The translations under genes were made by a program, and so were the position numbers. 63,423 nt of DNA from a bacterium (GTDB lineage: Archaea; Thermoproteota; Nitrososphaeria; Nitrososphaerales; Gagatemarchaeaceae): contig DAIDAO010000011.1 in assembly GCA_027310575.1 (NCBI GenBank), positions 1 through 63,423 on the forward strand. Reading direction: 5' to 3'. This document shows, in pieces, positions 16,623 through 24,664 of the stretch (the stretch's first letter is position 1; every line of letters begins with the position of its first letter). Under the pieces are notes generated by a model. It was not told the DNA's origin, did not search any database, and saw nothing but the letters and a program-made list of their open reading frames with translations.

Positions 16623-17369
16623 CTATGACCTTACCACTGTCCCGTAGAAGTCCAGCCCGCGGAGGGCCTTCGAGAACTCGTTCCTGCGGTAGCCCGAGAC
16701 GAAACAGACTCTGGTTCCGGCTGCGGCTATGCGGGCTGCGGCGTCGAGTTTCAGCTTCATCCCCCCGGTGGCGTCGTCCCCTCCAGGCACGTCCATCCTC
16801 CTTATCTTCGATGGCGAGAGCTCCGGGATGATCACCCTGCTTGTGCCCTCGTAGACGCCGTCGACGTCCAGGGCGAAGACGCACCTGTCCGGGGCGAGGA
16901 CCTTGGCGAGCTCCTGGACTATGACGTCCCCGGAGATCACCCTGAAGCCGGACGGGGTGAGCATCACGTCCCCGAATGTTACAGGGGTGAGGCCCTCCTT
17001 GAGGAGACCCCTGAGCCAGGCTGCTAGCGGCGCCTTCCCCGCGCGGCTGACCGCGTCGAAGGGGGAGAACGGGTACGGGTTGAGCTTGTACTCCATCATC
17101 GTCTTGCAGACCATCCTGTCGAGGTCGTACATCGCGCCCCTGGTCTGGGCCACGCCGACTGCCGGCGCCTCGGCGGCGTCGGAGGTGATCCCGTGCTGCT
17201 TCGCGAGGACGTGCCCGAAGGACCCGCCGCCGTGGACGACGACGACCTTCTGGTCCGAAGACGCTATCTCCTCCGAAAGTGCTGAGACCACGTCCGGCCG
17301 GTAGGAGAAAGGCTTCGACTTGTCGGTTATCACCGACCCCCCGAGCTTGGCAACTACGGTTCTGACCAG
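16623..17369 (-). CDS. ipk: Isopentenyl phosphate kinase
   Basis: A kinase of the amino-acid-kinase fold that converts isopentenyl phosphate to IPP, the last step of archaeal mevalonate pathways. Features are KLGGSVITDK, the HGGGSFGH motif with the family-specific His, and the late DATGGMKLK motif. The conserved KLGGS segment lies upstream of the first ordinary start (GTG 17333). It must be translated, but the frame has no ATG, GTG or TTG there. I extend it to CTG 17369, preceded by GGGAGTGAG. The real start is uncertain. Confidence 0.88.
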   Translation of the reverse strand: MVRTVVAKLGGSVITDKSKPFSYRPDVVSALSEEIASSDQKVVVVHGGGSFGHVLAKQHGITSDAAEAPAVGVAQTRGAMYDLDRMVCKTMMEYKLNPYPFSPFDAVSRAGKAPLAAWLRGLLKEGLTPVTFGDVMLTPSGFRVISGDVIVQELAKVLAPDRCVFALDVDGVYEGTSRVIIPELSPSKIRRMDVPGGDDATGGMKLKLDAAARIAAAGTRVCFVSGYRRNEFSKALRGLDFYGTVVRS

Positions 17370-18283
17370 CTTCTCACTCCCTCTGCGGGGACGCTCGCCC
17401 TGAATGTCTCAAACCCTCGCGCCTGCAGGCCCGATACAATGCTTTTTTCCTTTGCTTCGGGGCATACCGCAACGACGCTCCCACCCCCGCCCGCGCCCGT
17501 GAGCTTCGCCCCGTAGCTCCCGAGCGACCCCAGGAGGTCCACCATCTCGTCGAGCGTCTCATTCGAGACCCCCATCGACTCCAGCACCGCATGGTTGACC
17601 GTAAGGAGGCTCCCGAGCCCTCTCATGTCCCCCCGGGCCAGCATGTCCGCGGCCGAGAAGCTGAGCTGGCTCACCCCTGCGACCAGGGTCGAGAAGAGCC
17701 CCGGAGTCCTTTCCCTCACCCTTGAGACTCGGCCTATCTGGCCCTTGGTGCTGCGCCTGATGCCGGAGTAGGAGACCAGCAGAGTGTGCGGGGAACCGAG
17801 GAGCACCTTCCGCGGCGCGGAGCCCGGCCTGTAGAGGAGGACCCCGCCCCTGGCGCAGATCGTGGGGTCGATCCCGGACGGCCTCCCGTGGATGCTGCGC
17901 TCCCCCACCATGGCGAGCCTCACGACCTCGTCTGTCCCCAGCCCCAGCGAATGGAACCTCGAGAAGGCGGACGCGACAGCGACCATAGTGGACGCCGAAG
18001 ACCCCAGGCCGGCGCCTCCCGGGACCGCCGAAGAGATCTCCACGCTGACGTGGGGGCTTACTGAGAACTCCCTCGACATGGCCTCCACGACCTCGGCGAC
18101 CGGCCTCAGCCCTGGAGAGCGGGCGTCTCCGAAGCGGTCGGAGCTGACGCGGAACTCGGATGAGGGCCTGAGCTCGACGCGGACCTTCCGGGGGAGGGCG
18201 GCAGCAAGCGCCCATCCCCCATGTACGACGAAGTGCTCTCCCGTGATGATCGCCTTCGACGGCGCCTCCGCGACCGCTTTCAT
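17354..18283 (-). CDS. mvk: Mevalonate kinase
   Basis: A 309-residue GHMP kinase that makes mevalonate 5-phosphate. It starts APSKAIITGEHFVVHGG, has the ATP-binding GGAGLGSSAS motif, and ends with the GHMP motif 3 KLTGAGGGGSVVAV. It lies 3 nt downstream of the MEMO stop and overlaps the IPK start region, so the two enzymes are probably translated together. Confidence 0.95.
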   Translation of the reverse strand: MKAVAEAPSKAIITGEHFVVHGGWALAAALPRKVRVELRPSSEFRVSSDRFGDARSPGLRPVAEVVEAMSREFSVSPHVSVEISSAVPGGAGLGSSASTMVAVASAFSRFHSLGLGTDEVVRLAMVGERSIHGRPSGIDPTICARGGVLLYRPGSAPRKVLLGSPHTLLVSYSGIRRSTKGQIGRVSRVRERTPGLFSTLVAGVSQLSFSAADMLARGDMRGLGSLLTVNHAVLESMGVSNETLDEMVDLLGSLGSYGAKLTGAGGGGSVVAVCPEAKEKSIVSGLQARGFETFRASVPAEGVRSWSEP

Positions 18284-18286
18284 TGG

Positions 18287-19129
18287 CTATACGAATCTGA
18301 GGGCGCCGTATCCCACGACTTGAACGTTGTCTCCCGTCGTGTCTCCGCTCGAGGCGTACTTCAGGAGCTCCGCCCTGCCGAGGCCCAGCGACTTCGCCGC
18401 TTCCATGACAGTGGCGATGGCGCCGAATCCGCATGCGGTCACGCCCAGCCTGTCCAGGGCGGAGTAGAACCCCTCAAGGTTCACCTCCAGCACCTGCTGG
18501 ATGAGGGCCAGGTCCTTCTTCTTCGCCTGCTCCGCGGGCTCGTAGTGGGTCAGGTCGGAGGACGCGACCAGGATCGCCCTCCTGCCGCGGACCACTTCGG
18601 CAAGCGCCCTGGCGACGGCCCTGGACGTGTCTATGTCCTGGAACAGGAGAGAGACCGGGAGGAACGGGACCGAGTCCCCGTACAGGCGCTGGAGAAACGG
18701 GAGCTGCACCTCGAGCGAGTGCTCGAGCCTGTGCGCCCCCGGGTCGAACATCACGACATCCGCGAGGTCTGACAGGCGGGCGGAAGCCCCCGCGTCCACG
18801 TGCATCCGCCCGAGCGGGGTCTCCCAGTCTCCTTCCTTGAAGGTGGACACCCCGCTCCCGATCCCGTAGTGGTTCGGGGCAACGATCACGATCAGGTCGG
18901 GCGCAGCCATCGAGGAGACGTGCAGGTACGAGTGGGCCGCGACCGGGCCCGAGTAGACGTAGCCTGCGTGGGGGCAGACGACCGCGACTGACTTGGCCTC
19001 GGTCCTGGGCGATGGCGGGACCTTCCCCGGGCCCAAGGGATGGGTGTAGCACCCGTCGATGAGAGATGTGAGCTCCTCGGGGTCGGACGGATAGAACTGC
19101 CCTGCGACCGCTGGCTTCCTTACCTGCAA
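18287..19129 (-). CDS. MEMO1-family protein
   Basis: A 280-residue protein of the MEMO family, related to extradiol dioxygenases. It has the start VRKPAVAGQFYPSD, the histidine-bearing VVCPHAGYVYSGPVAAHSY and the LTHYEPAE region. MEMO genes sit between S2 and mevalonate kinase in many archaea, as here, but their biochemical role is unsettled. Human MEMO1 is linked to copper/iron handling. TTG start at 19129. Confidence 0.92.
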   Translation of the reverse strand: MQVRKPAVAGQFYPSDPEELTSLIDGCYTHPLGPGKVPPSPRTEAKSVAVVCPHAGYVYSGPVAAHSYLHVSSMAAPDLIVIVAPNHYGIGSGVSTFKEGDWETPLGRMHVDAGASARLSDLADVVMFDPGAHRLEHSLEVQLPFLQRLYGDSVPFLPVSLLFQDIDTSRAVARALAEVVRGRRAILVASSDLTHYEPAEQAKKKDLALIQQVLEVNLEGFYSALDRLGVTACGFGAIATVMEAAKSLGLGRAELLKYASSGDTTGDNVQVVGYGALRFV

Positions 19130-19138
19130 GCGGGAGGG

Positions 19139-19831
19139 CTACTCGCGCCTCTCGGATATACGCTCTTCAAGGGCTTCCGGCCGCTGCTCCTCTTCGATCT
19201 TGGTCTCGAAGTCCTCGATGCTGTACTTCATCGGCTGGTCGTCTGTGAGGAGGTTGGAGTGGGTGAGCGTCGCCCTGGCGAGGAGCCAGAAGATCGCTGC
19301 TATCGCCTTGCGTCCCCTGTTGTTCCCAGGTATCACCAGGTCGATGTCGTCGGTGACGTTGTCAGTGTCGCAGACTGCGATCACCGGGACCCCCAGCTTC
19401 CCTGCTTCGACTATGGCCTGGACGTCAGACATCGGGTCGGCCACGACGACGAGCTCTGCGTCCAAGTGGCCGGGGTAGAGCGGGTTGGTGAATGTGCCAG
19501 GCATGAACCTCCCGATCCTCTGCATGGCGCCAGTCAGCTCGCAGAACTTCTCCACGGCCATGGCGCCGTGCTCTCGGCTGGTGTAGACCACGGTGTTCTT
19601 CGCCCCAGTCGCTGCGATGAACTTCCCCGCTATGTCGATCCTCTGGAGCGTCTTTGCGTAGTCGATCATGTGAAGCCCGTCAGGCCGCGGGCGGGCGGTG
19701 AAAGCCTCCATCGTCTTGGTCCGGACAGGGGTCCCGATGCGGATGCCGGTCGCGAGCAGCGCCTTCTCGGACAGGCCGAAGGCGACGATCTTGTCTGCGG
19801 AGCCGGCCTCGTCGTCGTCGAACTCAGACAA
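19139..19831 (-). CDS. rps2: 30S ribosomal protein S2
   Basis: A 230-residue S2. Recognisable blocks are IRIGTPVRTKTMEAF, RPDGLHMIDYAKT, RFMPGTFTNPLYPG, VVADPMSDVQAIVEA and VIPGNNRGRKAIA. TTG start at 19831. It has a long acidic/basic C-terminal tail. The usual archaeal rpoK and enolase genes are absent between rpoN and rps2. Confidence 0.96.
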   Translation of the reverse strand: MSEFDDDEAGSADKIVAFGLSEKALLATGIRIGTPVRTKTMEAFTARPRPDGLHMIDYAKTLQRIDIAGKFIAATGAKNTVVYTSREHGAMAVEKFCELTGAMQRIGRFMPGTFTNPLYPGHLDAELVVVADPMSDVQAIVEAGKLGVPVIAVCDTDNVTDDIDLVIPGNNRGRKAIAAIFWLLARATLTHSNLLTDDQPMKYSIEDFETKIEEEQRPEALEERISERRE

Positions 19832-19849
19832 CTTCGCTCAGCCCTTCCG

Positions 19850-20059
19850 CTACGGCTCGGCCTTCCGGCTGTAGAACGGCAGCACCTGGTCTATCACGTC
19901 GACCGAGGAGATGAGCATCCTGCGGCAGCAGTACCTCTTCAGCCCCAGGTCGTCGAGGACCTTGCCAGGGTCTTCACCGGCCTTGACCCTCGACTGGAAC
20001 GGGGTGAACTTGTCGCCTATCAGGTTCCCGCAGGTGAAGCAGCGGATTGGAATCATCAT
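19850..20059 (-). CDS. rpoN: DNA-directed RNA polymerase subunit N (Rpo10)
   Basis: A 69-residue zinc-bundle subunit, homologous to Rpb10. The motif [11 protein letters not shown] and the second pair in RYCCRRMLI are diagnostic. It assembles with subunits D, L and P. It sits 6 nt after S9 in the conserved rpoD-L18e-L13-S9-rpoN order. Confidence 0.96.
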   Translation of the reverse strand: MMIPIRCFTCGNLIGDKFTPFQSRVKAGEDPGKVLDDLGLKRYCCRRMLISSVDVIDQVLPFYSRKAEP

Positions 20060-20065
20060 GTCATA

Positions 20066-20497
20066 TCACCTGTAGCTCTTCTGGCGCTTCCTCCTCGCGC
20101 CTGGACCTCCGAACTTCTTTGGCTCAGCTTGTCGCGGGTCGCCCGAAAGCAGGTATTTATTGTATGCATTCAGCTTGTCCCTGATTTCGCTCCCTCTCAC
20201 CTGGTCGACGTACGCCCTTGCGATCGCCATCGCGGCCGCGTCGGCCTGCCCCATGAACCCCCCTCCGGACACGTTCACGTCGAGGTCGTACTTCTCCCTC
20301 AGCTCCCCGACGACCCTGATGGGAGCAAGCAGGTGGAGCCTCGCCGGTTCAGGCTCCCAGAGCTCGACCGGGGTCCCGTTGACCCTGACCCTGCCCACGC
20401 CGGGCAGGATGGCTGCCGTCGCCCTCGCGGTCTTCCGCGCACCGGAGTAGAGCTTCGGCGGCTTCTTCGTCTGGGCCCTCGAGGTGGTGGCTGGCAT
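20066..20497 (-). CDS. rps9: 30S ribosomal protein S9
   Basis: A 143-residue S9. Features are SGARKTARATAAI, the VSGGGFMGQADAAAMAIARA block and the basic tail GARRKRQKSYR, whose terminal Arg contacts P-site tRNA in the family. It starts 1 nt after the L13 stop. Confidence 0.96.
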   Translation of the reverse strand: MPATTSRAQTKKPPKLYSGARKTARATAAILPGVGRVRVNGTPVELWEPEPARLHLLAPIRVVGELREKYDLDVNVSGGGFMGQADAAAMAIARAYVDQVRGSEIRDKLNAYNKYLLSGDPRQAEPKKFGGPGARRKRQKSYR

Positions 20498-20498
20498 C

Positions 20499-20939
20499 CT
20501 ACTCGTTCCACCCCAGGCTCTTCGAAAGGTCGCGCATGGTCACGTAGACGGGTATGGGCCGGGTTGCGGCCGCGTCTTCGAACTTCGTCATCTTGCTTGC
20601 CTTCACGGCCGACGGCACCCCGATGTAGATCCTGAGCCTCTTCATGGCAGACGCGCCCTTTGGCTTCTTGCGGGGGACCATCCCTCTGACCATCCTGCGG
20701 AGGATGTTGTCTGGCCTCCTGGGGTGGATGGGCCCGTAGATCGGGTTCACCTTGCTGGCCAGCTCCAGCCTCTCCTTCCACTGGTTGATGACCGAGGTCC
20801 TCGAGCCGGAGACCAGGGCCTTCTCCGCGTTCACCACCACGACCCTCTTCCCCGAAAGGATGAGCTTCGCGACCTTCGAGGAGAGCCGCCCGGCTATCTG
20901 GTCCGTGGCGTCGATGTAGACCGTTTCCTCACCTGACAA
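20499..20939 (-). CDS. rpl13: 50S ribosomal protein L13
   Basis: A 146-residue L13 from TTG 20939. The protein begins LSGEETVYIDATDQIAGRLSS. The longer frame to 21053 merely reads back through L18e and lacks similarity. The TTG overlaps the L18e stop by 11 nt. Later blocks are PRRPDNILRRMVRGMVP and KRLRIYIGVP. Confidence 0.93.
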   Translation of the reverse strand: MSGEETVYIDATDQIAGRLSSKVAKLILSGKRVVVVNAEKALVSGSRTSVINQWKERLELASKVNPIYGPIHPRRPDNILRRMVRGMVPRKKPKGASAMKRLRIYIGVPSAVKASKMTKFEDAAATRPIPVYVTMRDLSKSLGWNE

Positions 20940-21282
20940 GTCTGACGCCGCTCCCCTTCGGAAACTTCTTGATGAACTGCTCGACTGTGAGGGCTGAGCC
21001 TCCCGATGCCTCGATTTTTGACTTCGCCCCCGAAGAGAACGTGAAAGCTCCAACCGTGACCTTCCTGTCGATCATGCCCGTGCCGAGGACCTTGCCTGGC
21101 ACGAAGACCGCATCGCCCTCCTCCGCGACCCTCGAGATCCTCCCGAGGTTCACCTCCACCCTTGTCTTGCCCGGGTTCGAGAGCAGGCCCGACGCCTCCT
21201 TCCAGATGGCAGCCTTCTGCTTCTTCCCGGCCTTCTCCAGCATGACCGACGCATGCCTCCTTATGGGGTTGCTTGCGGTCAC
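20929..21282 (-). CDS. rpl18e: 50S ribosomal protein L18e
   Basis: A 117-residue L18e with the family blocks AAIWKEASGLL, VEVNLGRISRVA, VPGKVLGTGMIDRKVTVGAF and the GSGVRLVR end. It overlaps the rpoD stop by 4 nt (ATGA type). Part of the archaeal RNA polymerase D operon. Confidence 0.96.
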   Translation of the reverse strand: MTASNPIRRHASVMLEKAGKKQKAAIWKEASGLLSNPGKTRVEVNLGRISRVAEEGDAVFVPGKVLGTGMIDRKVTVGAFTFSSGAKSKIEASGGSALTVEQFIKKFPKGSGVRLVR

Positions 21283-21923
21283 TCTGCGCCACCCACAGCG
21301 ACCTGGATCTCCTTCAGCTTCTTCTCGAGCAGCTCGATGGCCTTCAGGACTATCTGCCTCGCCGGGAGCGCCCCCGTTGACTCGACCGTAAGGTTGAACG
21401 CCCCTTCCTTCTTTCCGTCAGTCAGAATCGCAACAGTGCACGGCTGCCACTTCGCATGCTCCTTCCCTCGCCCCAGGCGGGCATACGCCTCGAGCTTCAC
21501 GGACTGTCCGAAGGCGAGCTTGACCAGCGGGATGCTCTCGCTCACCGGCCTGACCTCCCTGTCCTCGGAGACCAGGTCCCCGGAGGTCACAGTGGAGACC
21601 TTGTCCTTCCCCTTGGCGTCCAGGACGAACAGGACCCTGCACTTGTGGCACCCGAGGGGGTTCCCGCAGTCGCACTCTTCAGGGAGGTTGTACTTGGAAA
21701 GGTCGGTCTTGATCGGGACCATGCCGAGCCTGTGAGCCAGTATCTCGTCGTAAAGGACGGACGAGTTCTCCAGGATGACGACGTCGTCGATCGCCATGGC
21801 TGGGACCTCGGCTATGCAGAACCTGCGGACTGCGTTCGCATAAGACCTGTCGATGCCCTCCAGCTGCAGGGAGACGGTGTTACCGGCGTCTTCCAGCACC
21901 TTCACTTCAACCAATGAACACAC
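21279..21923 (-). CDS. rpoD: DNA-directed RNA polymerase subunit D (Rpo3)
   Basis: A 214-residue assembly subunit, homologous to Rpb3/alpha. The dimerisation region ANAVRRFCIAEVPAMAIDDV is typical. A cysteine-rich insert, ECDCGNPLGCHKC, resembles the Fe-S-binding domain of some archaeal D subunits, though cluster type cannot be read from sequence. GTG 21923 is the annotated start; TTG 21914 is possible. It is divergent from S13-S4-S11, genes that precede rpoD in the same direction in many archaea. Confidence 0.94.
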   Translation of the reverse strand: MCSLVEVKVLEDAGNTVSLQLEGIDRSYANAVRRFCIAEVPAMAIDDVVILENSSVLYDEILAHRLGMVPIKTDLSKYNLPEECDCGNPLGCHKCRVLFVLDAKGKDKVSTVTSGDLVSEDREVRPVSESIPLVKLAFGQSVKLEAYARLGRGKEHAKWQPCTVAILTDGKKEGAFNLTVESTGALPARQIVLKAIELLEKKLKEIQVAVGGAE

Positions 21924-22013
21924 CTGCTGGCTGGTTACGAGCTCTCATGAGACGTCGCGTTTCGACTTCGGCATTTCGTTCAGGTTAAAAAGATAGCGGG
22001 GACAGTTCTCGGA

Positions 22014-22049
22014 GATTTCGCGGGAGCGCCCGACGGCCCGGGCGAAATC
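22014..22049. repeat. Inverted repeat between the rpoD and rps13 promoters
   Basis: GATTTCGC (22014-22021) and GCGAAATC (22042-22049) are perfect 8-base arms around a GC-rich 20-nt centre with an inner GGG/CCC pairing. It lies between the rpoD TATA box (near 21987) and the rps13 TATA box (near 22074), outside both expected transcripts. It could be a protein-binding site or chance structure. Confidence 0.4.
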
Positions 22050-22069
22050 CGCGATGAAAGCGTTCAAAC

Positions 22070-22079
22070 CTTATATCCG
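22070..22079 (+). promoter_or_regulatory. TATA box for rps13-rps4-rps11
   Basis: CCTTATATCC is centred about 30 nt before the S13 ATG in a GC-rich background. Confidence 0.65.
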
Positions 22080-22103
22080 AAGGGGGAAGGGCAGGTCCGG
22101 AAA

Positions 22104-22601
22104 ATGTCGGAAGCCTCCGAGTTCAGACACCTCGTCAGGATCTCGGGAAGAGACCTTGACGGTGGGAAGAAGCTCATCGTGGCGCTTTCTGATCTCAGGG
22201 GGGTCGGGTACAACTTCGCCAGCGTGATAACCAAGCGGCTCAACCTGGACCCGAGGGTCAGGCTTGGGACGCTTTCAGAGGAGCAGGTCAAGGGCATCGA
22301 AGAGGCGATACTGACCAGCGCCAGCGCGGCCCTCCCGCAGTGGTACTATAACAGGAGGAACGACCCTGAGACAGGGGAGGCTAAGCAGCTCCTCGGGTCA
22401 GACCTTGACTTCATCCAGAAGAACGACATTGAGGACGAGAAGAACATTCAGAGCTGGAAGGGGGTGAGGCACGGCCTGGGGCTGAAGGTGCGGGGGCAGA
22501 GGACGAGGACGACCGGCAGGAAGGGAAGGACGGTCGGTGTCAGGAAGGCGACGCTTGTGGCCGCGGCCAAGGAAGCTGCGGCGAAGAAGGAAGAGAAGTA
22601 A
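22104..22601 (+). CDS. rps13: 30S ribosomal protein S13
   Basis: A 165-residue S13. Blocks are HLVRISGRDLDG, LSDLRGVGYNFA and near the end GVRHGLGLKVRGQRTRTTGRKGRTVG. A lysine/alanine-rich tail (AAAKEAAAKKEEK) follows. First of three ribosomal genes transcribed away from rpoD. Confidence 0.96.
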   Translation: MSEASEFRHLVRISGRDLDGGKKLIVALSDLRGVGYNFASVITKRLNLDPRVRLGTLSEEQVKGIEEAILTSASAALPQWYYNRRNDPETGEAKQLLGSDLDFIQKNDIEDEKNIQSWKGVRHGLGLKVRGQRTRTTGRKGRTVGVRKATLVAAAKEAAAKKEEK

Positions 22602-22604
22602 GAC

Positions 22605-23147
22605 TTGGGAGACCCGAAGAAGGCGAGGAAGCAGTACAGCAGGCCGCGGAGCCCCTGGCGGGCTGACCAGCTGGCGCAGGAACTCTACCTTCTCGGGACC
22701 TTCGGGTTGAGGAACAAGAGGGAGCTCTGGAAGTCGCAGACGCAGCTCAGCTCGGTCAGGAAGCAGGCAAGGACGCTCCTGGCCGCCACTGAGGCGGTCA
22801 GGCTCCGCGAGGAGAAGAAGCTCCTGGACAGCCTGAGGAGGAGAGGCCTGATCGGCGAGACCGCGTCTCTCGACGACATACTCAGCCTGACCGTCGAGGA
22901 CGTCCTGGCCAGGAGGCTTCAGTCGATGGTGTTCAAGAAGGGGATGGCGCTGTCGCCCTTCCATTCGCGGCAGCTGATCGTGCACGGGCACGTGTCGGTC
23001 GGCGGGAGAATCATCACGGTGCCGGGGTACGAGATAGGGGCAGGGGAGGAGGGGACGATCACACTGGTCGGCGGAGCCGCGCCGAAGGAAGGGAAGCCCG
23101 AGGCGGAACAGGAAGCACAGGCCGAGCAGGCGGCCAAGGCGCAGTGA
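22605..23147 (+). CDS. rps4: 30S ribosomal protein S4
   Basis: A 180-residue S4, a primary binder of 16S rRNA. It starts DPKKARKQYSRPRSPW, typical of archaeal S4. The S4 RNA-binding domain lies at about residues 105-160 (LARRLQSMVFKKGMA through HSRQLIVHGHVSVGG). TTG 22605 is 3 nt after the S13 stop. The last ~25 residues are a low-complexity Glu/Ala/Gln tail. Confidence 0.95.
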   Translation: MGDPKKARKQYSRPRSPWRADQLAQELYLLGTFGLRNKRELWKSQTQLSSVRKQARTLLAATEAVRLREEKKLLDSLRRRGLIGETASLDDILSLTVEDVLARRLQSMVFKKGMALSPFHSRQLIVHGHVSVGGRIITVPGYEIGAGEEGTITLVGGAAPKEGKPEAEQEAQAEQAAKAQ

Positions 23148-23152
23148 GATAG

Positions 23153-23557
23153 ATGTCCGAAGAAGAGGTCCTCGCAGACAAGTGGGGCGTCTGCCACATC
23201 TACTCGTCCTACAACAACACGATAGTCCACATCACGGACCTGACCGGGGCGGAGACGATCGCGTTCTCGTCGGGGGGGAGGCACGTCAAGGCGGACAGGT
23301 TCGAGTCATCTCCCTACGCTGCGATGAGGAGCGCATCTGCGGCGTCAGACGTGGCGAAGTCGAAGGGGATCACGGCGGTGCACATCAAGGTGAGGGCAGT
23401 TGGCGGCACAGGCCCGAGGACGCCAGGGCCAGGGGCGCAGGCCGCGATCAGGGCGATAGCGAGGGCAGGGTTCAAGATAGGCCGCATAGAGGACGCGACC
23501 CCAATCCCGCACGACACCACGAGGAAGAAGGGCGGACGCAGAGGAAGAAGGGCGTAG
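23153..23557 (+). CDS. rps11: 30S ribosomal protein S11
   Basis: A 134-residue S11. Blocks are [31 protein letters not shown] and the end [18 protein letters not shown]. It overlaps nothing and ends 4 nt before the convergent winged-helix gene. Confidence 0.96.
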   Translation: MSEEEVLADKWGVCHIYSSYNNTIVHITDLTGAETIAFSSGGRHVKADRFESSPYAAMRSASAASDVAKSKGITAVHIKVRAVGGTGPRTPGPGAQAAIRAIARAGFKIGRIEDATPIPHDTTRKKGGRRGRRA

Positions 23558-23561
23558 GCCC

Positions 23562-24512
23562 TCAGAGCTGCTTCAGGACGTCCACCGAGTCGACCTTCCC
23601 GTCACCGTCTCTGTCGACCCCGCGGAGCAGAGCGGCGTAGTCTCCTGCCGTGTACTTACCGAACAGTGTCTCTGAGAAGTTGCATACCCCGATGATCGCC
23701 GCCTTGGTCCCGGCTCCGGTGAGCCCGGCCGCGATCACGCATGTCTTCGACTGGTCCCACGGGTTGCGTATCTTCTCTACGATGCAGTCGAGCTCCGAGG
23801 TGTGGGACTTCCCCTCGTCGTCGAGTATCGAGCCCCAGAACTCGCCCTGGCTGAACCTTATCGGGAGATGGGGGTTCAGCTCCTCGGCCACGACGTTGTT
23901 CCTCGGTCCACCGACGACTATCAGGTTCGAAGCCAGCAGCTTCTCGGCCCTGAGGTCGACGTCGAGCTTGACCGGGAACTTCGTCGGGAGGTTGACGAAC
24001 TGGCCCAGAGCGAACCCGAGCTGCACAGCGTAGTGGCCGTCCCGAGCCTGCGCCCCCGAAGCGCCGTGCTGCACAGGGGAGCCGACGACCACCCAGCCGT
24101 CCAGCTCGCCTTCGTCGAAGAACTCCCTGAAGAAGCGGCCCAGGGCCTTCGAGCGCCCTGAGGACCTCAGGGTCGGCAGCATCTCCCCCTTCACAGGGAA
24201 CTCCACTGCGTAGCCGTCGGAGGCCAGGGCGAACAGGTTGGCTTCTCCCCCGCGTATCTGCTCGCTCCTGACCCGCGTTATCAGGCCCGCCTTCTGCAGC
24301 CTGCCGATGTGATAGTAGACTGTCTGGTGGTGCGTGCCGAGCGACCGGGCCATCTCGGCCGGGTACATCGGGCCCGAAGACAGCAGCGCGAGGATCTTCT
24401 GTCCGACCTTGCCGGCCGCGGGCCTGAAGGCGTCCGGTCTGTCGGAGACCAGGACCCGCTTCGCCAGCCCCGCTTCAGACTTGGGGTCGAAGAGCATCTT
24501 CTCCTTCGGCAT
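23562..24512 (-). CDS. Winged-helix protein with S-layer-like domain and EF-hand-like tail
   Basis: A 316-residue protein from ATG 24512. N-terminal ~100 residues form an ArsR-type winged helix (YPAEMARSLGTHHQTVYYHIGRLQKAG). The following region contains NLIVVGGPRNNVVAEELN, resembling the GGPxxN segment of archaeal S-layer C-terminal domains. The end, DRDGDGKVDSVDVL, looks like a calcium-binding dockerin/EF-hand loop. There is no signal peptide. The start is chosen because a TATA box (24537-24546) falls inside the longer frame. The function is unknown; a DNA-binding regulator with a domain borrowed from a surface-protein family is possible. Confidence 0.72.
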   Translation of the reverse strand: MPKEKMLFDPKSEAGLAKRVLVSDRPDAFRPAAGKVGQKILALLSSGPMYPAEMARSLGTHHQTVYYHIGRLQKAGLITRVRSEQIRGGEANLFALASDGYAVEFPVKGEMLPTLRSSGRSKALGRFFREFFDEGELDGWVVVGSPVQHGASGAQARDGHYAVQLGFALGQFVNLPTKFPVKLDVDLRAEKLLASNLIVVGGPRNNVVAEELNPHLPIRFSQGEFWGSILDDEGKSHTSELDCIVEKIRNPWDQSKTCVIAAGLTGAGTKAAIIGVCNFSETLFGKYTAGDYAALLRGVDRDGDGKVDSVDVLKQL

Positions 24513-24536
24513 GGACGCGAGGGCGCGGGACACCCT

Positions 24537-24546
24537 ACATAAACGG
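24537..24546 (-). promoter_or_regulatory. TATA box for the winged-helix gene
   Basis: CCGTTTATGT on the minus strand is about 30 nt before ATG 24512. It argues against the upstream start at 24554. Confidence 0.6.
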
Positions 24547-24632
24547 TTTTGCATGGTGATGAGAGGAGGGGCGTTTCCCTGGCGCGACCATGCATAGAAG
24601 ATTCTGGTGGGTACAGCGGAATCTTTTGCGGG

Positions 24633-24640
24633 GTTTAAAG
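24633..24640 (+). promoter_or_regulatory. TATA box for glmS
   Basis: GTTTAAAG is centred 29 nt before ATG 24665, consistent with a leaderless glmS transcript. It lies inside the longer frame from 24590. Confidence 0.65.
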
Positions 24641-24664
24641 CGCGAACGGGCCAAGTTCGACCAA

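Noticed and set aside
19040-20635. Long plus-strand frame across several genes
   Set aside because: It runs antisense across S2, rpoN, S9 and part of L13; those genes are certain.
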